Of a stretch of 64,000 nt of DNA, positions 8,970 through 16,563 are shown piece after piece. The notes below the pieces were generated by a model, which searched no databases, was not told the origin of the DNA, and saw nothing but the letters and a program-made list of their open reading frames with translations. Origin of the DNA: QHVT01 sp036389275 (GTDB lineage Bacteria; Acidobacteriota; Thermoanaerobaculia; Gp7-AA8). The translations under genes were made by a program, and so were the position numbers. Numbering within the stretch: position 1 is the stretch's first letter; every line of letters begins with the position of its first letter. The stretch covers positions 1-64,000 of the forward strand of contig DASVQE010000093.1 of the NCBI GenBank assembly GCA_036389275.1. The letters run 5' to 3'.

Positions 8970-9868
8970 GATGTGCGGCGCCGCGCGGAGCGGTCGCGGA
9001 AAAAGCGCAGCAGCTCGCGATCGTACGGCACGGCGGTCGAGACGGCGAGGTGATCGATTGCGGCGCCGCGGAAACGGCGCTCGAGCTGCTCGCGCCGCGC
9101 CGCGCTCCGCCGCCCGACGTCGGCGCGTGCGAGATCGACCCAGCGCGACTCGCGCGACTCCAGATCGACCAGCCGCACCAGCCCGCGCTCGGGCGTGCGC
9201 TCCTCGCGCGGATCGTGCACCGACACGGCGATCACGTCGTGCTTCCGATTGAGGCGGCTGAGCGTCCGCTCGAAACGGAGATCGAGAAAGTCGGAGACCA
9301 CCAGCACCACCGCCCGCTTCACGGCGATCCGCTCGAGGTAGCGCGCGGCGTGCTCGAGATCGGCCTGCCCCGAAGGTCCGCGCATGGCGGCTTCCACCGC
9401 CGCGCGCACCACGACCTGCGCGTGCGCGCGGCCGCGCCGCGGCGGCAGGAAGGTGCGCACGGAGTCGGAGAAGAGCAGCAGCCCGACACGGTCGGAGTTC
9501 TCGACGGCGGAGAAGGCGAAGACCGCCGCCAGCTCCGCGGCGAGGTCGCACTTGCGCCAGTCCACCGAGCCGAAGCCCATCGACCCGGAGACGTCGACGG
9601 CCACGATCACGGTGAGGTCGCGCTCCTCGATGAACTCCTTCACGTGCGGCACGCCGCTGCGCGCGGTGACGTTCCAGTCGATGGTGCGGATGTCGTCGCC
9701 CGGCATGTATTCGCGCACCTGCGAGAACTCGATGCCGCGGCCGTGAAACGCGGAGTGATAGTCGCCGGCGAAGCCCGCGCGGATCATGCGCGCGGAGACG
9801 AGCTCGAGATCGCGCACGCGCCGCACCAGCGGCGCCCGCAGATCGGGAGCTTTGCGGCGGAACAGCAC
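8966..9868 (-). CDS. DUF58 domain protein, 300 aa
   Basis: The GTG at 9868 sits 1 nt after the moxR stop. I prefer it to upstream methionines, which would overlap moxR with unrelated sequence. The core signature RGIEFSQVREYMPGDDIRTIDWNVTAR is diagnostic of DUF58, and a VWA-like fold follows with DVSGSMGF and VVSDFLDL. The protein has no signal peptide. DUF58 proteins are constant partners of MoxR ATPases and are thought to act as their adaptors or substrates. The role is inferred from this pairing. Confidence 0.9.
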   Translation of the reverse strand: MLFRRKAPDLRAPLVRRVRDLELVSARMIRAGFAGDYHSAFHGRGIEFSQVREYMPGDDIRTIDWNVTARSGVPHVKEFIEERDLTVIVAVDVSGSMGFGSVDWRKCDLAAELAAVFAFSAVENSDRVGLLLFSDSVRTFLPPRRGRAHAQVVVRAAVEAAMRGPSGQADLEHAARYLERIAVKRAVVLVVSDFLDLRFERTLSRLNRKHDVIAVSVHDPREERTPERGLVRLVDLESRESRWVDLARADVGRRSAARREQLERRFRGAAIDHLAVSTAVPYDRELLRFFRDRSARRRTS

Positions 9869-9869
9869 G

Positions 9870-10844
9870 TCAGGGCACCGCCACGGCGCCCAACACCTGG
9901 TCGATGATGCGGTCGGCGGACATCCCTTCGGCGGCGGCCTCGTAGCTGAGCACGAGGCGGTGACGCAATACATCATGCGCGATGGCCTTCACGTCTTCCG
10001 GAATGACGTAGGTCCGTCCATCCAGAAAGGCGTGAGCCTTGGCCACGTGCGCCAGCGCCAGGGTCGCGCGCGGCGAGGCGCCGAAGGCGATGTGATTGCC
10101 GAGGGACGGCAGGCGGTAGTCGGCCGGCCTCCGCGTCGCGCTGACGAGCTGCACGATGTAGCGGCCGATGCGCTCGTCGGTGTGCACCGCCGCCGCGAGC
10201 CGCGCCACTTCGTGAATGGCGTCGACGCCGATCACCCGCTGCACCGGCGGCGTTTCCTTGGTCGGATCGAGATAGACCCCGAGCATGCGCAGCTCCTGCT
10301 CCGCGGTCGGATAGTCGACCTGCAGCTTCATCACGAAGCGGTCGACCTGCGCTTCCGGCAACGCGTACGTGCCCTCGTGCTCGATCGGGTTCTGCGTGGC
10401 GATGACGACGAAGGGATCGGGCAGCGCGTGCGAGCGGTCGCCGATCGTGACCTGCCGCTCCTGCATCGCCTCGAGCAGCGCGCTCTGCACCTTCGCCGGT
10501 GCGCGGTTGATCTCGTCGGCGAGGACGAGGTTGGCGAAGATCGGCCCGAGCCGCGCGTGAAACGTGCCGCCGGCGGGATCGAAGATCTGCGTGCCGGTGA
10601 TGTCGGCGGGCAGCAGGTCGGGCGTGAACTGGATGCGCTTGAAGGTGGCGTCGATGGCGGCGGCGAGCGTCTTCACCAGCAGCGTCTTGGCCAGGCCGGG
10701 GAGGCCTTCGACGAGCACGTGTCCGCGCACGAGCAGCGCGATCAGCAGCCGGTTGATGACCAGCTCCTGCCCGATGACGACCCTGCCGACTTCCTGGCGC
10801 AGCCGCGCCAGCGCCTCATGTGCCTGTTCGGTGGTTTCGGTCAT
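9870..10844 (-). CDS. MoxR-family AAA+ ATPase, 324 aa
   Basis: Walker A is GLPGLAKT, Walker B is LVLADEINRAP, and the sensor segment VIATQNPIEHEGTYALPEAQVDRF is the standard MoxR (AAA_3) signature. The C-terminal AAA lid ends near VLGAVAVP. MoxR proteins are chaperone-like ATPases that work with VWA-domain partners, here DUF58, BatA and BatB downstream. It is the first clear member of the operon. A 24-nt gap separates it from the membrane protein gene upstream on the same strand. Confidence 0.93.
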   Translation of the reverse strand: MTETTEQAHEALARLRQEVGRVVIGQELVINRLLIALLVRGHVLVEGLPGLAKTLLVKTLAAAIDATFKRIQFTPDLLPADITGTQIFDPAGGTFHARLGPIFANLVLADEINRAPAKVQSALLEAMQERQVTIGDRSHALPDPFVVIATQNPIEHEGTYALPEAQVDRFVMKLQVDYPTAEQELRMLGVYLDPTKETPPVQRVIGVDAIHEVARLAAAVHTDERIGRYIVQLVSATRRPADYRLPSLGNHIAFGASPRATLALAHVAKAHAFLDGRTYVIPEDVKAIAHDVLRHRLVLSYEAAAEGMSADRIIDQVLGAVAVP

Positions 10845-10868
10845 GTCCGCCGCGCAGTGTATCTAGAA

Positions 10869-11438
10869 TCACGCGCGCGCCAGCAGCCGCGAGGCGTAGA
10901 GCACGACCGCGCAGCCGACCGGAAAGATCATCTCGTTGACCGCGAGCGGCAGGAGCTTCACGCCGTCGGCCGCGCTGGCGGCGACGATCAGGCCGCCGAA
11001 GTAGAGACCGGTCAGCGCGCCGGCGGTCAGGTACGCCGGCGCATGCTCCACCGACTCGTCGCTTAGCCAGCCGGTGACGAGGCCGAAGCCGGCGTACTCG
11101 GCGGCCTTGATCAGCGCGAGCAGCACCACGACTCCGGCGCCCGCCGACGCGGCGTTGCTGCCGGCGAACGAGAGCGATTTCTGCAACACGCGCGCGGTGG
11201 CGAAGGCGGCCGGCGCGGAGAAGAAGCCGGCGATGCTCATCGCCGCGGCGCGCTTCTTCGCCGCGGCGGCGCCGAGGGCCACGCCGAAGCAGACGATCGA
11301 CGACCAGGCGATCTTCGGCACGGCGTCGCGGACGACGCTCCGCACGGTGCCGCCGGCGGCGAGCACCAGCACTTCCATCACCGCGCCGAGGAGGATCGCC
11401 ATCCACGCGACGCGAATCAGTTTTCGCGAGAGCGGCAC
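10869..11438 (-). CDS. multi-pass membrane protein, 189 aa, unknown
   Basis: I do not recognise this protein. It has about four to five hydrophobic segments: IRVAWMAILLGAVMEVLVLAAG, IAWSSIVCFGVALGAAAA, a long Ala-rich one near residue 100, LTGLYFGGLIVAASAA and FPVGCAVVLYASRLL. The start is GTG at 11438. It lies 24 nt upstream of moxR and may be co-transcribed with the Bat operon, but it is also divergent from ksgA and could simply share that promoter region. Confidence 0.65.
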   Translation of the reverse strand: MPLSRKLIRVAWMAILLGAVMEVLVLAAGGTVRSVVRDAVPKIAWSSIVCFGVALGAAAAKKRAAAMSIAGFFSAPAAFATARVLQKSLSFAGSNAASAGAGVVVLLALIKAAEYAGFGLVTGWLSDESVEHAPAYLTAGALTGLYFGGLIVAASAADGVKLLPLAVNEMIFPVGCAVVLYASRLLARA

Positions 11439-11464
11439 GCCGCGTGAGTGTAGCCTGTGGCGTC

Positions 11465-12241
11465 ATGCGGCCGAAGAAGAAATGGGGCCAGAACTTCCTC
11501 CGCAATCGCGGCGCGGTGACGAAGATCGTCGAGGCCATCGCACCGCAGCCGGACGAGATCGTGCTGGAGATCGGGCCGGGCGAAGGCGTGCTCACCGAGC
11601 AGCTCGTGGCGCTGCCGAATCGCGTGGTGGCCATCGAGATCGATCCCGATCTCTTCCGCCGCCTGCGCGCGCGCTTCGGCGAGCGGCTCGAGCTGCGCAA
11701 CGAAGACGCCGTCGACGCCGCGCTGCCGGACGCGCCGTATCGCGCCGTCGGCAATCTGCCCTACAACGTCGGCACGCCCATCCTCCGCCGCGTCATCGCC
11801 GACCCGCACTGCCGCCGCGCCGTCTTCATGCTGCAGAAGGAAGTGGCCGACCGGGTCGTGGCCCAACCCGGCAGCGAGCCGTACGGCTTTCTCACTCTCT
11901 ACGTCGCCGCCTACGCCTCGGCCAAAACGGTGATGACGCTCGATCCGCGCTCCTTCCATCCGCCGCCGAAGGTGCGCAGCGCGGTGGTGGTGCTCGATCC
12001 GCGCGATCCCGGCCTCTCCGCGCCGCGGCAGGCGGTGATCGATCTGGCCAGTACCTCCTTCCGGATGCGCCGCAAGAAACTGGTCAACAACTTGACTGGT
12101 TGGCGCGAGCTGACGCGCGAGATGGTGCTGGAGGCGATGCGCGCCGCCGCCATCGACGAAGACGCGCGCGCCGAGACCCTGAGCCTGGCCGACTTCGACC
12201 GTCTGGCCGTTCAGTTGGCCGAGGCGTCTCCCGGCTCGTAG
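11465..12241 (+). CDS. ksgA: 16S rRNA dimethyladenosine transferase KsgA/RsmA, 258 aa
   Basis: The ATG at 11465 gives the canonical N-terminus RPKKKWGQNFLRN. The SAM-binding motif EIGPGEGVLTEQL, the catalytic NLPYNV and the C-terminal domain with SFRMRRKKLVNNL are all present, and the length is normal. The enzyme dimethylates two adjacent adenines in helix 45 of 16S rRNA. Its last 31 bases overlap the 3' end of the convergent ABC binding-protein gene. Confidence 0.95.
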   Translation: MRPKKKWGQNFLRNRGAVTKIVEAIAPQPDEIVLEIGPGEGVLTEQLVALPNRVVAIEIDPDLFRRLRARFGERLELRNEDAVDAALPDAPYRAVGNLPYNVGTPILRRVIADPHCRRAVFMLQKEVADRVVAQPGSEPYGFLTLYVAAYASAKTVMTLDPRSFHPPPKVRSAVVVLDPRDPGLSAPRQAVIDLASTSFRMRRKKLVNNLTGWRELTREMVLEAMRAAAIDEDARAETLSLADFDRLAVQLAEASPGS

Positions 12242-13278
12242 CGCCACTCGGTCTGCGTCTTCGCGCCCTCGGCGAAGCGCGGGTCGACGTACTCCTCGAA
12301 GGCGATGTCGCGCTCGAGCACGCCGGTCTCGCGCATCAGCCGCACGATCAGCTCGAAGTCTTTCCGCAGCGGCGTGAGCGGCTGGTACTGCACCCGGTCG
12401 AGCGGATGCGTCAGCGCCCACCGCAGCAGCCGCGGGTCCTGCCGGTAGTAGAAGCGTCCCACGAAGTCGGCGGCGTGCTCGCGCCGCGCCCGCCGCTTCG
12501 GCGGATTGTCCAGCCAGAGCCCGGAGCGGGCGATGCCGTCGACCAGCACCTGCACCGCTTCCGGCTTGTTGTCGATCACGTCCTGCCGCGCCACCAGCAC
12601 GCAGGAGATGAAGTCGGGCCAGTACTCGCGCGCGTGAAAGAGCACGCGGCCGAAGCCGGCGATCTCCGCCTGCGACGGATACGGCTCGCCCATCGAGAAC
12701 GCGTCGATGGCGCCGGCGGCGAGCGCGCCGGCGACGTCGGGCGGCGCCATCTCCACCAGGCGGATGTCTTTTGCCGACATCCCGTTCGCGGCCATGGCCC
12801 GGAAGAGGATGAGCCGCTCGTCGGAGAAGCGGCTCGGCACGGCCACAGTTCTTCCCTTCAGATCGGCGAAGGTTTTCACCGGTCCGTTCTTCTGCACGAC
12901 CACCGCGCTGCCGTAGCGGTGGCCGAGGTAGACGATCTTGATCGGAACGCCCTGAGCACGCAGAGCAATCGCCATCGGCGCGACCATGAACGCCGCCTGC
13001 ATCTGGTTCGAGATCAGCGCTTCCTTGATCTCAGGAAAGCCCTGAAACATCCGCGGAATGAACAGATGTCCCGACTTCGAGTAGGCGGAGATGTAGTCGG
13101 TGACCGGGCACGCGAGATGTCACGTGACCGGGATGTAGGCGACGTTCAGCTTGCGCTCGCGCTCCGGCAGGCGCTCGTTGAGCAGCACCTTCCAGTCGAC
13201 GTTCATGGCCACGTGCGCGGCGGTGATCATCACCAGCCACGCCGCGGCGCCGAACGCCAGTTTGCGCGTCGTTGTCAT
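12211..13278 (-). CDS. ABC transporter substrate-binding protein (NitT/TauT-like) with in-frame UGA; candidate selenoprotein, 355 aa
   Basis: The ATG at 13278 overlaps the permease stop (ATGA) and has a strong ribosome site (GAGGAGGTAAG). Residues 12-25 form a signal or anchor helix. Codon 53 is UGA (13120-13122), yet the same frame continues without a break as HLACPVTDYISAYSKSG and then as a normal NMT1/SsuA-like binding protein (AAFMVAPMAIALRAQG, TFADLKGRTVAVPSRF, IDAFSMGEPYPSQAEIAG) to 12211. Neither half alone makes a complete protein. Read as selenocysteine, the site is U53-x3-C57. A hairpin with a GGU-bearing loop lies just after the UGA. Alternatives are a nonsense mutation or a sequencing error. 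The substrate is unknown. Confidence 0.7.
13097..13115 (-). promoter_or_regulatory. candidate bacterial SECIS hairpin
   Basis: Counting from the first base after the UGA, bases 5-7 pair with 21-23, base 8 (C) is bulged, bases 9-11 pair with 18-20, and a six-base loop CCCGGU remains. The E. coli fdhF SECIS has the same plan: a lower stem, one 5' bulged base (U there), a short upper stem and a six-base loop containing GGU. The loop GU falls 16-17 nt after the UGA, at the near end of the distance usual for bacterial SECIS. The bulged base being C rather than U weakens the match. Found by eye. Confidence 0.5.
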
Positions 13279-14030
13279 TCGCTTACCTCCTCTCGAAAGG
13301 CCCATCGCACCGCCCGCAGCCGTTCGGCGCGGCGGATCAGCGCGTCGAGCACCAGGCCGATCGCGCCGATGGTCAGCATGCCGCCGACCACCAGGTCGTA
13401 GCGCTTGCCGGCGTTGCGCGCGTCGATGATCAGATATCCGAGTCCCGAGTCGACGGCGATCATCTCCGCCGCCACCAGCACCAGCCACGCCACGCCGAAG
13501 GCGATGCGCAGGCCGACCAGGATGCGCGGCAAGACCGCGGGAAACACCACGCGCGTCAGCAGCGCCGTCGTCGACAGTCCGAAGTTGCGGCCGGCCTGCA
13601 CGTACATCGGCGGCACGTTGCGCACGCCGTTGGTGGTGGCCACCACGATCGGAAAAAACGATGCGAGAAAGATGAGGAAAATCGGTGCGAGATTGCTCAC
13701 GCCGAACCAGATCACCGCCAGCGGCATCCAGGCCAGCGGCGAGATCGGCCGCAGCATCTGGATGAGCGGATTGGCCGCGCGCGCCGCGCCGCTCCACCAA
13801 CCGAGAGCCAGGCCGGCCGGCACGCCGAGAAGCACCGCGGCGAGGTAGCCGCAGGCCACGCGGAAGAGCGAGTCGGCGATGTAGGCGCCGAGGTGCGGCA
13901 GGTCGCGCAGACCGCGCACGACGGCCACTGGCGACGGGAAGATTTTCGTCCCCGTGGCGACGACGGCGAGCTGCCACGCCGCGACGAGGGCGAGGCTCAC
14001 CAGCAGCGGCGCGACGATCTTCTCTCTCAT
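13275..14030 (-). CDS. ABC transporter permease, NitT/TauT type (second), 251 aa
   Basis: The ATG at 14030 overlaps the ATPase stop (ATGA). The protein is a BPD_transp_1 permease with about six helices. Its landmarks are RPISPLAWMPLAVIWFG, APIFLIFLASFFPIVVATTNG, an EAA-loop region around QAGRNFGLSTTALLTRVVFPAVLP and MIAVDSGLGYLIIDARNAG. It is clearly related to the other permease of this operon, roughly 60 percent identical over the C-terminal two thirds by eye. The two probably form a heterodimeric channel after a duplication, with the ATPase gene between them. Confidence 0.92.
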   Translation of the reverse strand: MREKIVAPLLVSLALVAAWQLAVVATGTKIFPSPVAVVRGLRDLPHLGAYIADSLFRVACGYLAAVLLGVPAGLALGWWSGAARAANPLIQMLRPISPLAWMPLAVIWFGVSNLAPIFLIFLASFFPIVVATTNGVRNVPPMYVQAGRNFGLSTTALLTRVVFPAVLPRILVGLRIAFGVAWLVLVAAEMIAVDSGLGYLIIDARNAGKRYDLVVGGMLTIGAIGLVLDALIRRAERLRAVRWAFREEVSE

Positions 14031-14767
14031 ATCTGATGCGCCAGTCCGATCTCTCCGAAGATCTCGTCGCGCAAGGCGAGGTAGCGCGGATCGGAGAGGT
14101 CTCGCGGATGCGGGATGTCGATGTCGACGATGCGCCGCACCCGTCCCGGCCGCGCCGAGAGCACGACCACGCGGTCGGCCAACTGCACCGATTCCTCGAT
14201 GTCGTGCGTGACGAAGAGGATGGTCTTCCGCTCCGCATGCCAGATGCGCAGCAGCTCGCGCCGCATCTGCAGCCGGGTGATGGAGTCGAGCGCGCCGAAG
14301 GGCTCGTCGAGGTAGAGGACGTCGGGATTCACGGCGAGCGCGCGCGCCACTTCGAGGCGCTGCTTCATGCCGCCGGAAAGCTCGCGCGGATACGACCGCT
14401 CGAAGCCTTGCAATCCGACCAGTTGCACGTAGTGGTCGATGCGCTGCTGTTTCTCGTTTTGCGTTTCGCGAAAAAGTCCGAAGCCGATGTTTTCCTCGAC
14501 GGTGAGCCACGGAAAGACGCCGCGCTCCTGGAAGACGAAGATGCGCCGCGGATCGGGTCCGGTCACCGGCTCGCCGTCGATGCTTACGCGGCCTTCGGTC
14601 GGCGCCAGGAATCCGCCGCAGATGTTGAGCAGCGTCGACTTGCCGCAGCCGGACGGTCCGAGGAGGCAGACGAACTCACCCGATTGCACGGCGAAGTCGA
14701 TCTCCTCGAGGACGCGCACGCCGCCGAAGCGCATGCCGATGTTCTCGAATCGCACTTTGGCGGTCAT
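14027..14767 (-). CDS. ABC transporter ATP-binding protein, NitT/TauT type, 246 aa
   Basis: Walker A GPSGCGKST at residues 37-45, the signature LSGGMKQR, Walker B LYLDEPFGALD and the H-loop VTHDIEES are all intact. The family is the nitrate/sulfonate/taurine importer ATPase group (SsuB/TauB/NrtD-like). The ATG at 14767 overlaps the upstream permease stop and its own stop overlaps the downstream permease start, so the four genes are translationally chained. It powers uptake of the ligand bound by the UGA-containing binding protein. Confidence 0.93.
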   Translation of the reverse strand: MTAKVRFENIGMRFGGVRVLEEIDFAVQSGEFVCLLGPSGCGKSTLLNICGGFLAPTEGRVSIDGEPVTGPDPRRIFVFQERGVFPWLTVEENIGFGLFRETQNEKQQRIDHYVQLVGLQGFERSYPRELSGGMKQRLEVARALAVNPDVLYLDEPFGALDSITRLQMRRELLRIWHAERKTILFVTHDIEESVQLADRVVVLSARPGRVRRIVDIDIPHPRDLSDPRYLALRDEIFGEIGLAHQI

Positions 14768-15519
14768 TCGGCGACGTATCCCCAGCGGACGTTCGGCAGG
14801 CGCTCGAGGCGGCGCATCAGGATGTCGAGAGCGACGCCGATGATGCCGATCAGGATCATGCCGGCGACGACCAGGTCGTAGCGGTTGCCGGCGTTGCGCG
14901 CGTCGACGATTAAAAAGCCGAGGCCGGAGCTGACGGCGATCATCTCCGCTGCCACCACGACCAGCCAGGCGATGCCGAGGGTGATGCGCATGCCGACGAT
15001 GAGCTGCGGCAGGATGGCCGGGACGACCACGCTGCGCACGAGCTCCGCGCCACCCAATCCGAAGTTGCGTCCGGCCGCGAGATGGATGCCCTCGATGTTG
15101 TGCACCGCGTTGATGGTGGTGAGCGTGAGCGGCAGGAACGAGGCGAGGAAGATCAGGAAGATGGCCGCCAGGTCGCCGACGCCGAACCAGAGGATGGCGA
15201 TCGGGATCCACGCGAGCGGCGAGATCGGGCGAAGGAGTTGGAGGATCGGGTGCAGCGCGCGCTCGCCGCGTCGCGAGAGTCCCAAGGCGATGCCGGCCGG
15301 CACCGCCAGCACGAGCGCGGCGAGGTAGCCCCACGTGACCCGGAAGAGCGAGGCGACGACGTAGCGCACGAGGAGGCCTTTGCGCGCGAGCTCGCCGATG
15401 GCGCGGACGGCCTGCCACGGCGTCGGCACGAGCGTTCCCGGATGGGACGCGACAGCGAGTTGCCACGCGGCCACCGCGACGGCGATCCCGCTGACCGGAA
15501 GGAAGATACGGCGAATCAA
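14764..15519 (-). CDS. ABC transporter permease, NitT/TauT type (first), 251 aa
   Basis: I chose TTG at 15519 because GGAG lies at the right distance upstream and the resulting protein starts with IRRIFLPVSG directly before its first membrane helix; a GTG 24 nt further upstream is the alternative. The body is a BPD_transp_1 permease with RPISPLAWIPIAILWFGVG, LAAGRNFGLGGAELVRSVVV and MIAVSSGLGFLIVDARNAG. It is the first gene of the operon and is divergent from the GGDEF gene, with the promoters presumably in the roughly 100 bp between them. Confidence 0.9.
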   Translation of the reverse strand: MIRRIFLPVSGIAVAVAAWQLAVASHPGTLVPTPWQAVRAIGELARKGLLVRYVVASLFRVTWGYLAALVLAVPAGIALGLSRRGERALHPILQLLRPISPLAWIPIAILWFGVGDLAAIFLIFLASFLPLTLTTINAVHNIEGIHLAAGRNFGLGGAELVRSVVVPAILPQLIVGMRITLGIAWLVVVAAEMIAVSSGLGFLIVDARNAGNRYDLVVAGMILIGIIGVALDILMRRLERLPNVRWGYVAE

Positions 15520-15621
15520 GACCGCTCCAGAGCCTAACACGCAAATTTCTCTTCCACCTTTGTGACCCGGGTCACGCCACCCATCGATCACGGCACTTCG
15601 TTTGCTGCCGAACGCGCCACA

Positions 15622-16563
15622 ATGGCATCCCTCGGACTGGCACACGGACGGCGGCGCGAAGACTTCGAGGCCGAGGCGGAGGCGCCCGTGCGCGTCCTCG
15701 CCGTCGACGACGATGCCTCGTACCTGCGCCGCCTGCGACTCGTCCTCACCCGCGCCGGCTTCGATGTGGTGGTCGCGCACGACGGCAGCGCCGCCGTCGA
15801 CGAGATCCGCCGCGACCGCGACATCAGCATCCTGATCTGCGATTTGTCGATGCCCGGCATGGACGGCATCGAGACCGTGCGCGAGGCGCGCCGCGCCTGC
15901 GCCTTCCCCGGCCTCTACACCATCCTCCTCACCGCCAGCGACGGCACCGACGTGAAGCTGCGCGCGCTCGATAGCGGCCTCGATGACTTCCTGACCAAGA
16001 GCTCCACCGACTCCGAGATCCTGGCCAAGCTCCGCAGCGCCGCGCGCCGGCTGCAGATGGAGCGCCGCCTCCACGTCGAGAATGAGGAGCTGCAGACCCT
16101 CGCCCTCACCGACGAGCTCACCGGCATCGCCAACCGCCGCGCCCTCTTCCGCGCCGCCGCCTCGATCCTCGAGGAAGGCCGCACCCTCAGCGTCGTCCTC
16201 TTCGACATCGACCGCTTCAAGCAGATCAACGACACCTACGGCCACCTCATGGGCGACCGCATCCTCGCCGACGTGGCAGCATGCCTGAAGGAGCACACCC
16301 GCACCAACGACATCATCGCCCGCTACGGCGGCGACGAATTCGTCCTCCTCCTCCCCGACACCCCCGCCCCCGACGCCCGCGCCATCACCCAACGAATCCG
16401 CACCCGCATCTCCACCCTCCGCTGGAACACCCCCTCCGGCCCCGTGGCCGTCGCCGTAGGCACCGGCCTCTCCACCGCCGGCACCGCCAGCAGCATCGAA
16501 ACCCTGCTGGCGGAATCAGACGCCAAGCTGTACGAGGAGAAGGTGGGACGGGTGGGGGTTTAG
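15622..16563 (+). CDS. response regulator with GGDEF output (diguanylate cyclase), 313 aa
   Basis: A receiver domain (VRVLAVDDDAS; phospho-acceptor Asp74 in LICDLSMPG; Thr in LLTAS; Lys126 in FLTKS) is followed by a short helix and a GGDEF domain. The active motif RYGGDEF spans residues 236-240 and the inhibitory I-site RxxD (RTND) lies exactly five residues before it. The enzyme should make cyclic di-GMP under phosphorelay control with product inhibition. The ATG at 15622 is chosen; a GTG at 15562 in frame is the alternative start. No sensor kinase gene is nearby. The stop overlaps that of the convergent subtilase gene. Confidence 0.92.
   Translation: MASLGLAHGRRREDFEAEAEAPVRVLAVDDDASYLRRLRLVLTRAGFDVVVAHDGSAAVDEIRRDRDISILICDLSMPGMDGIETVREARRACAFPGLYTILLTASDGTDVKLRALDSGLDDFLTKSSTDSEILAKLRSAARRLQMERRLHVENEELQTLALTDELTGIANRRALFRAAASILEEGRTLSVVLFDIDRFKQINDTYGHLMGDRILADVAACLKEHTRTNDIIARYGGDEFVLLLPDTPAPDARAITQRIRTRISTLRWNTPSGPVAVAVGTGLSTAGTASSIETLLAESDAKLYEEKVGRVGV

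Noticed and set aside
12211..12241. 31-bp overlap of convergent ksgA and binding-protein genes as a regulatory feature
   Set aside because: Short convergent overlaps are common in compact genomes and several others occur in the window.
12211..13050. Binding protein starting at the internal ATG 13050, with the upstream part as a separate short gene
   Set aside because: The internal ATG has no ribosome site, the result lacks a signal and the first beta-strand, and the frame before and after the UGA is continuous.
15588..16392. Open frames overlapping the REC-GGDEF gene on the minus strand
   Set aside because: The plus strand encodes complete REC and GGDEF domains with all key residues, so the opposite frames are not needed.
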